NCBI GenBank assembly: GCA_017517845.1
Contig: JAFWXW010000038.1
Location: forward strand, 99,394-163,393
Length of the DNA: 64,000 bases
Reading direction: 5' to 3'
From: Paludibacteraceae bacterium
GTDB taxonomy: Bacteria; Bacteroidota; Bacteroidia; Bacteroidales; Paludibacteraceae
A program made the translations under genes and the position numbers. Positions 43,851 through 52,604 of this stretch are shown here, piece after piece. Each line of letters opens with the position of its first letter. The first letter of the stretch is position 1. The notes below the pieces were generated by a model. The model was given only the letters and a program-made list of their open reading frames with translations, had not been told where the DNA came from and made no database searches.

Positions 43851-44675
43851 TTATTTAGCCCTAATCATTCTAGGTTTTTTAGATATATCTTCTTTAATTT
43901 CTATTTCTTTAAATCCAATTCCTATTAGCATATCATACGTTTGTGAAGAAAGTAGTGGATTTATCTCAAAATATAACGTACTCTCGCACTTTTTGGAAAA
44001 CTCCGCTACCGCTCTGTAATATATTAATGGGTCATCTTCTGGTGCAAAAAGTGCCATGTGTGGTTCGTAATTTAAAACATCATCTGTCATATCCACTATT
44101 TCTGATGGCATAATATATGGAGGGTTACTTACTACTATATCAAAATCTAGTAGGAGTTCATCTAATTCTGTTAGCATATCCAACTCTTTATAATTGATAA
44201 AAAGTGCGGTTTCATCGGCATTTTTTTGAGCTACATTTAGTGCTTCTTTACTCTTATCCACTGCCCAAACCTCCGATTGTGGAAAGGATTTTTTCATTGC
44301 CAATGCAATACAACCACTACCTGTTCCCACATCTAAAATCTTATTTGGAGATTTCTCATTAGCAGTAATCCATTCTACCAATTCTGTGGTTTCTTGACGA
44401 GGAATTAGCACATTATTATTTACATTAAGTTTCAATCCGCAAAACTCTGTATAACCCAAAATATGTTGAAATGGTTCACCTAACGCCAACCTTTCTAAAT
44501 CTGATAATAATAATTCCCTACTGTCTGCAGTACAATTTATATCTTCTAGAAAATATAAGTTCTGAGTTGAAACATTACAGCGTTTGGAAACAAGTTCTCT
44601 AAACATCAATGAAATCTCATGAGAAGAATATTTCTCTTTTAATGCCTGTTTATATGAAATTAACAAAGTTTTCAT
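43851..44675 (-). CDS. prmC: Peptide chain release factor N5-glutamine methyltransferase
   Basis: Methylates the Gln of the GGQ motif in release factors RF1 and RF2. 274 residues. The N-terminal helical domain is followed by the AdoMet site ILDVGTGSGCIALAMKK and the catalytic VVSNPPYIMPSE motif, which is diagnostic. LGYTEFCGLKL and VLIPRQETTELVEW are also PrmC blocks. A TACCTTTG box on the minus strand (44687-44680) ends only 5 bp from the ATG; if used, the mRNA would be nearly leaderless. It is divergent from ribD. Confidence 0.94.
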   Translation of the reverse strand: MKTLLISYKQALKEKYSSHEISLMFRELVSKRCNVSTQNLYFLEDINCTADSRELLLSDLERLALGEPFQHILGYTEFCGLKLNVNNNVLIPRQETTELVEWITANEKSPNKILDVGTGSGCIALAMKKSFPQSEVWAVDKSKEALNVAQKNADETALFINYKELDMLTELDELLLDFDIVVSNPPYIMPSEIVDMTDDVLNYEPHMALFAPEDDPLIYYRAVAEFSKKCESTLYFEINPLLSSQTYDMLIGIGFKEIEIKEDISKKPRMIRAK

Positions 44676-44699
44676 AGTCCAAAGGTAATAAAAAATTTA

Positions 44700-44707
44700 T
44701 ATCTTTG
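44700..44707 (+). promoter_or_regulatory. -7 box of the ribD-cls-aroK operon
   Basis: TATCTTTG followed by C, 29 bp upstream of the ribD ATG at 44736. Confidence 0.6.
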
Positions 44708-44735
44708 CAGTATTAGGCTATTATTGATAGACATT

Positions 44736-45767
44736 ATGACAGAATCTGATAAAGTTTTATATATGCGTCGTTGCCTAGATTTGGCAAAAAAAGGCATGGG
44801 AAGAGTTTCTCCAAACCCAATGGTGGGTTGCGTTATAGTAAAAGATGGTAAAATTATTGGTGAAGGTTACCACAGAAAATTTGGCGAAGCCCATGCTGAG
44901 GTTAATGCTATAGAGTCTGTAAAAGACAAAGCAGAGCTAGAAGGAAGTACACTATTTGTAAATCTAGAGCCATGTTCACATTATGGCAAAACTCCTCCAT
45001 GTGCAGAACGAATAATTAATGAAAAGATTTCTGAAGTTGTTATTTGTAATGTAGATCCAAATCCTCTTGTTTCTGGCAGAGGTATAAATATGCTTAGAGA
45101 TGCAGGCATTCAAGTGGAATGTGGACTATTACAAGACGAGGGGAATGAATTAAATGCTCGTTTTTTCACGTTTCACAACAAAAAAAGACCATATATCATC
45201 TTGAAATGGGCTCAAACTTCTGATGGTTTTATAGATGCTTATTATTCTATGCCTATTAGAATATCTAATGATATTTCCAAAGCTTGTGTTCATAAATTGA
45301 GAGCAGAAGAAGATGCCATCTTGGTTGGAAAGAATACTGCACTAAAAGATGACCCAAAACTAGGTTGTAGAAGATTTCAGGGCAATCCCCCATTAAGAAT
45401 TGCTATAGATAGGAATCTAGAAATTCCTACATATTATAATTTTTATGACAATGCTCAACCCACTGCAATTTTTAATGCACATATAGAAGATGGTGTGAGA
45501 GTAAAAATAGATTTCGACAAGGATATAATTCCTCAAATAATCCAGTGGCTTTATGAGAAGAATATCCAATCTCTCATAGTAGAAGGTGGAAAATATACAT
45601 TAGAAAAATTTATAGAAAGTGGAATTTATGATGCCATTCAAGTGGAAATTGGCGACACTCCTTGTCATGAGGGAGTTCCAGCCCCAACATTCCCTACTTC
45701 TGGCATGAGTTGCCAGGTGGAAAAATTCTCTGATTGCACATTCCTTAATTACAAAAAAACACGCTAA
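44736..45767 (+). CDS. ribD: Bifunctional riboflavin deaminase/reductase
   Basis: Deaminates and then reduces the pyrimidine intermediate in riboflavin synthesis. About 343 residues from the ATG at 44736 (MTESDKVLYMRRCLDLA); a TTG at 44724 is also in frame. The deaminase zinc site is HAEVNAIE and EPCSHYGKTPPC. The reductase half (from about residue 145) has KWAQTSDGFI, RAEEDAILVGKNTALKDDP and LIVEGG. Its stop abuts the cls start. ribF lies nearby but in another unit. Confidence 0.95.
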   Translation: MTESDKVLYMRRCLDLAKKGMGRVSPNPMVGCVIVKDGKIIGEGYHRKFGEAHAEVNAIESVKDKAELEGSTLFVNLEPCSHYGKTPPCAERIINEKISEVVICNVDPNPLVSGRGINMLRDAGIQVECGLLQDEGNELNARFFTFHNKKRPYIILKWAQTSDGFIDAYYSMPIRISNDISKACVHKLRAEEDAILVGKNTALKDDPKLGCRRFQGNPPLRIAIDRNLEIPTYYNFYDNAQPTAIFNAHIEDGVRVKIDFDKDIIPQIIQWLYEKNIQSLIVEGGKYTLEKFIESGIYDAIQVEIGDTPCHEGVPAPTFPTSGMSCQVEKFSDCTFLNYKKTR

Positions 45768-47210
45768 ATGACAGAACTTATCTCTGAAATATTAGGTTAC
45801 GTGATTTCTTACACATATCTGATAGTGGTTATTTCTTCTATAATCACAGTATTAGCAGATGGAAAAAGAAGTCCTGTACGCACCATTTCGTGGATAATAG
45901 TCATTTCACTGCTTCCTTACATTGGAATTATATTTTATATAGTATTCGGAAGAAGTTATCATAGGCAAAGAAGAATTTCTAATAGAATTAAAAAGAAAAT
46001 AACCAAGATTTCTAAAAAGCAAACAATAAATCAGGTAGATTTAAACAAATATCCTATTGTAAATAAAAATGTAAAACTTGCCACACTAATAGGAAAAACC
46101 TCAGAATTGGGTGTTTATGGGAATAATGAGATAGAAATATTTACAGAAGGAGAAAAACTTTTGGGTAAGATGCTAGAAGACATTTCTAATGCCAAAGATC
46201 ATATCCATGCAGAATATTTCATCATAGAAACTGACGAAACTGGCAATACCTTTAAAGAAGCACTTATAAGAAAAGCAAAAGAAGGTGTAGATGTGAGAGT
46301 TATTTATGATGATTTGGGAAGCTGGAGATTGAAACGTACCACCATTAGGGATATGAAAAGAGCTGGCATCAAAATGCAGTCTTTCTTCAAGATTCGTTTC
46401 CCATATTTCACTAGTAAAATAAATTACAGAAACCATAGAAAAATACTTATCTTGGATGGCAAAGTGGGTTATCTAGGTGGGTTTAATATAGCAGATAGAT
46501 ATACAAAAGGACTAGAATGGGGAGTTTGGAGAGATACTCATCTAAGGGTGGAAGGAGACGCCGTTGCTGGACTTCAACACACTTTCTTGTATGATTGGCT
46601 ATATATCACCAAAAGGCTTCATACAAATAAAAGATTCTTTCCACAAACCACTATTACTACTCCTACCGCTATACAAATAGGTATAAGTGGACCAGACATG
46701 GAATGGGAAAGTATTATGCAGGCATATTGTCTAGCCATTAGTAATGCTAAAAAATACATCTATATACAGACTCCGTATTTCTTACCCAACGAAAGCATAA
46801 TGAATGCCATACAATCTGCAGCACTTTCGGGTGTAGAAGTAAAACTTATGATTCCATATAGAAGTGACGAAAAGATTTCTTACGAAGGATCTATGTCTTA
46901 CATGGGTAATATTCTGAAAGTAGGAGTAGATGTCTATCAATATACCAAAGGTTTTATTCACTCCAAAACACTAGTTATTGACGATGAAATCGCCATTATT
47001 GGGTCTGCCAATATAGATTTGAGGAGTTTTGAACAAAACTTTGAGGTGAGTGCGTTTATCTACGATGAAGAACATAGTAAACACCTCAAAGAATTGTTTA
47101 TAAAGGATATGAAAGTATGTAAGAAACTAACATATTACAGATGGTCACATAGACCTAAATATCGTAAAATAATACAAGCACTAGCACGTTTACTAAGTCC
47201 TATATTATGA
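45768..47210 (+). CDS. cls: Cardiolipin synthase (phospholipase D family)
   Basis: Joins phosphatidyl groups to make cardiolipin at the inner membrane. 480 residues. Two N-terminal membrane helices (about 8-30 and 40-60) precede two PLD domains with HKD motifs: NHRKILILD near residue 223 and HSKTLVIDD near residue 401, followed by IGSANIDLRSFEQNFE. The length and layout match bacterial Cls. It starts directly after the ribD stop and overlaps aroK by 4 bp (ATGA). Confidence 0.93.
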   Translation: MTELISEILGYVISYTYLIVVISSIITVLADGKRSPVRTISWIIVISLLPYIGIIFYIVFGRSYHRQRRISNRIKKKITKISKKQTINQVDLNKYPIVNKNVKLATLIGKTSELGVYGNNEIEIFTEGEKLLGKMLEDISNAKDHIHAEYFIIETDETGNTFKEALIRKAKEGVDVRVIYDDLGSWRLKRTTIRDMKRAGIKMQSFFKIRFPYFTSKINYRNHRKILILDGKVGYLGGFNIADRYTKGLEWGVWRDTHLRVEGDAVAGLQHTFLYDWLYITKRLHTNKRFFPQTTITTPTAIQIGISGPDMEWESIMQAYCLAISNAKKYIYIQTPYFLPNESIMNAIQSAALSGVEVKLMIPYRSDEKISYEGSMSYMGNILKVGVDVYQYTKGFIHSKTLVIDDEIAIIGSANIDLRSFEQNFEVSAFIYDEEHSKHLKELFIKDMKVCKKLTYYRWSHRPKYRKIIQALARLLSPIL

Positions 47211-47728
47211 CAAATAGAATATTTTTGGTGGGCTATATGGCAGCAGGAAAAACTACCATTGGTAGTAATCTAGCACAGAGATTGGGATTTGAGTTTATAG
47301 ATACAGACACTATTATAGAAAAAAAATACAATAAATCTATAAATGAGATTTTCTCTACATTCGGAGAAAATAAATTTAGAGAAATGGAAACAGAAACTCT
47401 GCGTGAGGTCTCTAAACTTGAAAATGTGGTAATATCCACTGGTGGCGGCACTCCATGTTTTAATAACAATATGGAGATAATGAAAGAAAAAGGCACTGTA
47501 ATTTTCCTTAATCCAGACCTAGACGAACTCACCTATAGACTAAATCTAGTAAAATCCACCAGACCTCTACTCAAAGATAAATCTGATACAGAAATGCGCG
47601 GTTTCATCGAAAAAATGTTAGTATCCAGGCTCCCTTTCTACTCTCAAGCACACATCACTACAAGCGGTGATTTGGAGACAGGAGCGGAGGAGATAATTAA
47701 TAAGTTAGGAGTGAGGAGTGAGGAGTGA
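47207..47728 (+). CDS. aroK: Shikimate kinase
   Basis: Phosphorylates shikimate in the chorismate (aromatic amino acid) pathway. 173 residues. The P-loop GYMAAGKTTIG (residues 8-18), the shikimate-binding DTD (33-35) and STGGGTPCF are present, and SRLPFYSQAH supplies the lid-proximal arginine. It overlaps cls by 4 bp. The last residues (GVRSEE) and the stop lie inside an R3 GGAGTGA tandem repeat, so the C-terminal end is repeat-derived. Confidence 0.94.
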   Translation: MTNRIFLVGYMAAGKTTIGSNLAQRLGFEFIDTDTIIEKKYNKSINEIFSTFGENKFREMETETLREVSKLENVVISTGGGTPCFNNNMEIMKEKGTVIFLNPDLDELTYRLNLVKSTRPLLKDKSDTEMRGFIEKMLVSRLPFYSQAHITTSGDLETGAEEIINKLGVRSEE

Positions 47729-47734
47729 GGAGTT
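47703..47734. repeat. Tandem GGAGTGA repeat at the aroK 3' end (family R3)
   Basis: AGTTAGGAGTGAGGAGTGAG continues as GAGTGAGGAGTT: about four 7-bp units. It spans the aroK stop codon (47726-47728). It is related to the runs at 5623 and 53721. Confidence 0.65.
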
Positions 47735-47754
47735 AAATTTATAATCAAGATATT

Positions 47755-48441
47755 ATGATTGGCACTATAATAAACACAGCAGCAGTGATTCTAGGCGGGA
47801 GCCTAGGACTTGTTATAAAAAAGAAACTACCAGAAAGATACCAAGATATATTCTTTCAGGGAGTAGGACTATTTACCTTGGCACTTGGTATAAAAATGGC
47901 AATGGACATGAGCAATGCCATGTTTATTATCCTAAGTTTAATCATTGGTGGAATATTGGGCGAAGCCCTAAAACTAGAAGAAAAAACAGAATTTATCTCA
48001 GAAAAGATAAAAAAAATCACTAAATCAAAAAACGACAAATTTACAGAAGGACTTATCACCGCATTTTTACTTTTCTGTATGGGTTCTATGAGCATAATTG
48101 GACCTATAGAAGAAGGACTTACAGGAGAAATTTCAGATTTACTCCTTACAAAAAGTATGATGGACGGGTTTAGTGCATTTATGCTAAGTAGCACCTTTGG
48201 TTTTGGCGTTGTTCTTTCTGCTATTCCACTGCTCATTTATCAAGGTGGAATTACAATTTTTGCCGATTTCATCGGTAATTCTATAGAAGATGACACTATC
48301 AAAAATCTCACTGCAGTAGGTGGTATTTTACTTATCGGACTAGGCATTAATATTCTAAACATTAAGCACTTGAGAATAATTAATCTGCTACCTGCCCTCA
48401 TATTTATCTGCATTTTTATGTGTATTTTGCACATTATTTAG
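47755..48441 (+). CDS. DUF554 family membrane protein
   Basis: 228 residues with six or seven membrane helices. The N-terminal MIGTIINTAAVILGGSLGLV and the central FLLFCMGSMSIIGPIEEGL, where the GxxxIxGPIE block is conserved, identify DUF554 (YqgA-like). It is probably an inner-membrane transporter or channel; the substrate is unknown. It lies 26 bp after aroK and may be read from the same promoter. Confidence 0.87.
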   Translation: MIGTIINTAAVILGGSLGLVIKKKLPERYQDIFFQGVGLFTLALGIKMAMDMSNAMFIILSLIIGGILGEALKLEEKTEFISEKIKKITKSKNDKFTEGLITAFLLFCMGSMSIIGPIEEGLTGEISDLLLTKSMMDGFSAFMLSSTFGFGVVLSAIPLLIYQGGITIFADFIGNSIEDDTIKNLTAVGGILLIGLGINILNIKHLRIINLLPALIFICIFMCILHII

Positions 48442-48468
48442 TAATTTTACGCAAATTTTCTAGAAGTT

Positions 48469-49260
48469 ATGAAAAATATAGCTATTATTGGAGCTGGTAA
48501 TATGGGCGGAGCCATAGCCAGAGGACTTACACAAGGGAGTTTAGCAGGAAAAATTTCTGTTAGTGACATCAACGAAGATGCATTGAGAAATTTGCAAAAC
48601 TTCAACAACAATATTGAAGTAACAACAGACAACTCAGCAAACGTAAAAGGAGCAGACATAGTGATACTTGCTGTTAAACCATGGCTCGTTTCCCAGATAA
48701 TTTCTCAAATCAAAGATTCGCTTGATTACAAAAATCAAATCTTTATTTCTATTGCTGCTGGCGTTTCTATTGCAGACCTTCAAAATCTTTTGGACAAAGA
48801 TGGTGAAAAACCTGTAATCTTCCGCATCATTCCAAATACCGCTATAGACGTGCTTCAAAGTGTGAACACTATAGCTTCTTGCGGTGCAACCAAAGAGCAA
48901 GAAAATGAAATAGTAGAAATCTTTGGTGAACTTGGCAAAGCATTCCTTGTACCAGAGAACCAACTAAATGCTATGATGTCGCTTTCTAGTTGCGGTATTG
49001 CATACGCATTTAGATACATTAGAGCTGCTATGGAAGGTGGCGTAGAGATGGGAATTTATCCAAATGTGGCAAAAGATGTGGTTATTCAAACCCTTCGTGG
49101 TGCTATCGATTTGCTTGAAACCAACGATTCTCACCCAGAAATAGAGATAGACAAGGTTACAACTCCTGGTGGTATTACAATCAAAGGTCTTAATGAGATG
49201 GAAGCGAATGGGTTTACAAACTCTGTTATTAAAGGTCTTAAAGCAAGCCTAATAAAGTAA
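48469..49260 (+). CDS. proC: Pyrroline-5-carboxylate reductase
   Basis: Last step of proline synthesis, reducing P5C with NAD(P)H. 263 residues. The Rossmann motif IIGAGNMGGAIARGL starts at residue 5, followed by VILAVKPWLV, and the C-terminal dimer domain has SSCGIAYAFRYIRAAMEGG and TTPGGITIKGLNEME, the ProC signature. proB and proA lie 3-8 kb downstream, so the whole proline pathway is in this window. A 120-bp R1 hairpin element starts immediately after the stop codon. Confidence 0.95.
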   Translation: MKNIAIIGAGNMGGAIARGLTQGSLAGKISVSDINEDALRNLQNFNNNIEVTTDNSANVKGADIVILAVKPWLVSQIISQIKDSLDYKNQIFISIAAGVSIADLQNLLDKDGEKPVIFRIIPNTAIDVLQSVNTIASCGATKEQENEIVEIFGELGKAFLVPENQLNAMMSLSSCGIAYAFRYIRAAMEGGVEMGIYPNVAKDVVIQTLRGAIDLLETNDSHPEIEIDKVTTPGGITIKGLNEMEANGFTNSVIKGLKASLIK

Positions 49261-49380
49261 GATTTATTTTTAAGGATTCTTTCCACGCTGTGTTTGTGTT
49301 CAAAATCCTCATTTACGTCACAGTAAACTCCGGTTTTTCACACTGCACACATCTAGAAATAACCTCTTAAAAACCAAATC
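49261..49380 (+). repeat. 120-bp long-hairpin element (family R1), copy 3
   Basis: Outer arms GATTTATTTTTAAGG and CTTAAAAACCAAATC close a 120-bp imperfect inverted repeat. The core runs from TTCAAAATCCTCATTTAC through loop GTCACA to GTAAACTCCGGTTTTTC (about 49299-49340). Inner arms GTGTTTGTG and CACACTGCACAC flank it. It begins with the base after the proC stop, in proC orientation. Confidence 0.8.
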
Positions 49381-49416
49381 TTAAAAAAATAGATATTAAT
49401 TTAAAACTAAAGAATT

Positions 49417-49956
49417 ATGATGAAAGATATTGCAGAACGCCTACGTGGTCTTCGTGATTCTATAGATTTGAGTACTGCAGAAATGGCAGAAAAAACTGGT
49501 ATTGAGGTGAGTACTTACGAAAGCTACGAAACTGGCGAGGTAGATATTCCTATGAATTATATCTGCCAAGTGGCTAAGAATTTTAATATTGATACTGCCG
49601 TGATACTTTCTGGCAACGAGACACACGCAGAAAGTTATTTCGTTACACGTAAAGGATTGGGTATTTCTGTAGAAAGAAGTAAAGCCTATAAATACAGAGA
49701 CCTAGCAGGTGGTTTCAAAAATGCAAAAGCCACTCCTTTCCTTGTTACTGTGGAACCAAACGATGCCCCTATCCACTTAAACTCACACCCTGGTCAAGAG
49801 TTTAATTTAATGGAAAAAGGAACTCTTCTATTACAAATAGATGGAAAAGATATTATATTGGAAGAAGGTGATAGTATCTATTTCGATGCTACTAAACCTC
49901 ACGGAATGAAAGCATTAAATAACGAAAAAGCACGCTTTTTGGCGATAATTTTATAA
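49417..49956 (+). CDS. XRE-family regulator with cupin domain
   Basis: 179 residues. An N-terminal helix-turn-helix (about 7-62; LRGLRDSIDLSTAEMAEKTG, YESYETGEVDIP) is followed by a cupin_2 domain (about 105-178; HLNSHPGQEFNLMEKG, ILEEGDSIYFDATKPHGMKAL). Such proteins bind DNA and sense a small ligand or metal through the cupin. It lies 10 bp before an acyl-CoA synthetase gene, a pairing that recurs in Bacteroidetes, so it likely regulates that gene. The start may be the first or second Met (MMKDIAERL). Confidence 0.87.
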   Translation: MMKDIAERLRGLRDSIDLSTAEMAEKTGIEVSTYESYETGEVDIPMNYICQVAKNFNIDTAVILSGNETHAESYFVTRKGLGISVERSKAYKYRDLAGGFKNAKATPFLVTVEPNDAPIHLNSHPGQEFNLMEKGTLLLQIDGKDIILEEGDSIYFDATKPHGMKALNNEKARFLAIIL

Positions 49957-49966
49957 ACCTAGAACA

Positions 49967-51622
49967 ATGTTAGAACGTTTTGTAGAAAAAACTTATTTTA
50001 CATCACAAGAAGATTTTGTAAACAATCTAAAAATCAAAGCTCCAGAGAATTTCAACTTTGGATACGATGTAGTTGACGCGTGGGCAAAAGAAAACCCTAA
50101 TAAAAGAGCCATTTGTTGGACTAATGACAAAGGTGAACATATTGACTTTAGTTATGCAGATTTAAAGGAAAAGACAGATAAAACTGCTGCTTATTTCCAA
50201 TCTTTGGGTATTGGGAAAGGCGATATGGTAATGCTTATCCTTAAACGCCGTTATGAATTCTGGTATTCTATTATTGCACTTCACAAACTAGGTGCAGTAG
50301 TTATCCCTGCAACTCACTTACTTACCGAAAAGGATATTATTTATCGTTGCGAAGCGGCAGATATTAAGGCAATTGTGGCAGTTGGCGATACTGTTGTGCT
50401 AGACCACATCAAAAACGCACTTCCCAAATGTCCTTCTGTAAAGAGTGTTATCTCTGTAGGACCTCAAGTATATGAAGGTTTTGAAGATTTCACAAAAGGC
50501 ATAGAAAATGCTGGAGAATTTGTTCGTCCAGAAAATGTAAATACAAACAATGATATTTCTATCATTTATTTCACTTCTGGTACTTCTGGCAACCCAAAAA
50601 TGGTGGCACACGACTTCTGTTATCCATTGGGACATATTGTAACAGGTAGTTATTGGCATAACCTAACAGAAGAAAGTCTTCACTTAACAGTGGCAGATAC
50701 TGGTTGGGGCAAAGCTGTATGGGGTAAACTTTATGGTCAAATGATTGCAGGTGCATCAATTTTTGTATATGACCACGAAAAATTCACTCCTGCAGATATG
50801 CTAAAAATGATTCAAGAGTATAAGATTACCTCTTTCTGTGCTCCTCCTACCATTTTCCGTTTTATGATTCGTGAAGACTTGACTAAATATGACCTTTCTT
50901 CACTTAAATGGGCTACCATTGCAGGAGAAGCATTAAATCCTAGCGTATATCAAGAGTTTTATGAACTAACAGGTATCAAACTACGTGAAGGATTTGGTCA
51001 AACAGAAACTACTTGTACCGTACTAACCACTCCTTGGATGGAACCAAAACCAGGTTCTATGGGCAAACCAAACCCTGCTTATAATGTGGATATAGTTATG
51101 ACAGACGGACGTAGTGCCGAAGTGGGTGAACAAGGTGAAATTATCATTCGTATAGATGAAAACAAAAAACCATTTGGTTTGTTCCTTGGATATTACAGAG
51201 ACGAAGCTCGTACCAAAGAGGCATATCACGATGGTATTTATCACACTGGCGACGTGGCTTGGAAAGATGAAGACGGATATTTGTGGTTCGTTGGTAGAAA
51301 CGACGACGTTATCAAATCTTCTGGTTACCGCATTGGACCTTTTGAGGTAGAAAGTGCACTTATGTCGCACGATGCTGTGGTGGAATGTGCTATTACAGCT
51401 GTGCCAGACCCTATCCGTGGTCAAGTGGTGAAAGCTACTATTGTGCTAGCAGCAGATTACAAAGACAAAGCAGGTGATGCTCTTATCAAAGAGCTTCAAG
51501 ACTACGTTAAACGTGTTACTGCTCCTTATAAATACCCACGTATAATAGAGTTTGTTAATGAACTTCCAAAGACTATTAGTGGTAAAATTCGTCGTGTAGA
51601 AATTAGAGAAAAAGACAAATAA
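49967..51622 (+). CDS. AMP-forming acyl-CoA synthetase (medium-chain/acetyl type)
   Basis: Activates a carboxylic acid to acyl-AMP and then acyl-CoA. 551 residues. The AMP-binding P-loop IIYFTSGTSGNPKMVAHD (about 197-214) is followed by GEALNPSVYQEF, GFGQTETTCTV, YHTGDVAWKDEDGYLWFVGR, and the C-terminal GKIRRVEIR catalytic lysine. Substrate chain length cannot be decided by eye. The upstream XRE-cupin gene is its likely regulator. argF' begins 2 bp after its stop, which puts an arginine gene in the same unit. Confidence 0.9.
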   Translation: MLERFVEKTYFTSQEDFVNNLKIKAPENFNFGYDVVDAWAKENPNKRAICWTNDKGEHIDFSYADLKEKTDKTAAYFQSLGIGKGDMVMLILKRRYEFWYSIIALHKLGAVVIPATHLLTEKDIIYRCEAADIKAIVAVGDTVVLDHIKNALPKCPSVKSVISVGPQVYEGFEDFTKGIENAGEFVRPENVNTNNDISIIYFTSGTSGNPKMVAHDFCYPLGHIVTGSYWHNLTEESLHLTVADTGWGKAVWGKLYGQMIAGASIFVYDHEKFTPADMLKMIQEYKITSFCAPPTIFRFMIREDLTKYDLSSLKWATIAGEALNPSVYQEFYELTGIKLREGFGQTETTCTVLTTPWMEPKPGSMGKPNPAYNVDIVMTDGRSAEVGEQGEIIIRIDENKKPFGLFLGYYRDEARTKEAYHDGIYHTGDVAWKDEDGYLWFVGRNDDVIKSSGYRIGPFEVESALMSHDAVVECAITAVPDPIRGQVVKATIVLAADYKDKAGDALIKELQDYVKRVTAPYKYPRIIEFVNELPKTISGKIRRVEIREKDK

Positions 51623-51624
51623 TT

Positions 51625-52578
51625 ATGAGAACATATCAAAGAGCCGCAGACCTAGGCGATATTAAAAAAGCTGTTAAAGAAGCATTAGAAGTAAAAGCAA
51701 ACCCATATAAATGGGATACAATGGGTAAAAATAAGACCCTTTTAATGGTTTTCTTTAATTCTAGTCTTCGTACCCGTCTAAGTACCCAAAAAGCAGGTAT
51801 GAACTTAGGCATGAACACCATAGTTTTGGATGTAAATGCTGGAGCATGGAAATTGGAAACAGAAAGAGGTGTTATTATGGACGGAGACAAACCAGAACAC
51901 TTATTAGAAGCCATTCCTGTAATGGGTAGTTATTGTGACTTGATAGGTGTGCGTTCTTTTGCTCGTTTTGAGAACAAACAGTTTGATTATGAAGAAGTTA
52001 TCCTTAACCAATTCATAAAATATTCTGGCAAACCTGTATTTAGTATGGAATCTGCCACTTGTCACCCTCTTCAAGCATTTGCAGACCTTATTACTATAGA
52101 AGAATTTAAGGAACAAGAACGTCCAAAAGTGGTGTTAACATGGGCTCCTCACCCAAGAGCACTGCCTCAAGCAGTTCCTAACTCTTTTGCAGACTTTATG
52201 AATGTGGCAGATGTAGATTTTGTTATCACACACCCAAAAGGTTATGAACTTGCTCCAGAGTTTGTGGGCAATGCTAGAGTGGAATATGACCAAAGAAAAG
52301 CATTTGAAGGTGCAAACTTCATTTATGCCAAGAACTGGTCTGCGTACGCCGACCCAAACTATGGTAAGATTTTATGTGAAGACCGCAGTTGGACTGTAGA
52401 TACAGAAAAAATGAGTCTTACAGACAATGCTTTCTTCATGCACTGTCTTCCTGTTCGTAGAAATATGATAGTAACAGATGACGTGATAGAAAGTCCTCGT
52501 TCCATAGTTATTCCTGAGGCTGCAAACCGCGTGGTTTCTGCTCAAACTGTGATTAAAAGAATGTTAGAAAGTCTATAA
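51625..52578 (+). CDS. argF': N-succinylornithine carbamoyltransferase
   Basis: Transcarbamylase that makes N-acylcitrulline from carbamoyl phosphate. 317 residues. The carbamoyl-phosphate site is FFNSSLRTRLST (residues 43-54). The key specificity residue follows in IMDGDKPEHL: position 90 is Pro, as in the Bacteroides fragilis succinylornithine enzyme, where the Xanthomonas acetylornithine enzyme has Glu. HCLPVRRNMIVTD is the C-terminal signature. Known biochemistry of the family then implies succinylated intermediates for argB and argE. It is followed 26 bp later by proB. Confidence 0.9.
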   Translation: MRTYQRAADLGDIKKAVKEALEVKANPYKWDTMGKNKTLLMVFFNSSLRTRLSTQKAGMNLGMNTIVLDVNAGAWKLETERGVIMDGDKPEHLLEAIPVMGSYCDLIGVRSFARFENKQFDYEEVILNQFIKYSGKPVFSMESATCHPLQAFADLITIEEFKEQERPKVVLTWAPHPRALPQAVPNSFADFMNVADVDFVITHPKGYELAPEFVGNARVEYDQRKAFEGANFIYAKNWSAYADPNYGKILCEDRSWTVDTEKMSLTDNAFFMHCLPVRRNMIVTDDVIESPRSIVIPEAANRVVSAQTVIKRMLESL

Positions 52579-52604
52579 TTTTCCCGATAAAACCGCATAA
52601 AATT

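Noticed and set aside
44650-44740. FMN riboswitch upstream of ribD or ribF
   Set aside because: The leaders are only about 30-50 nt and contain no RFN-like conserved stems.
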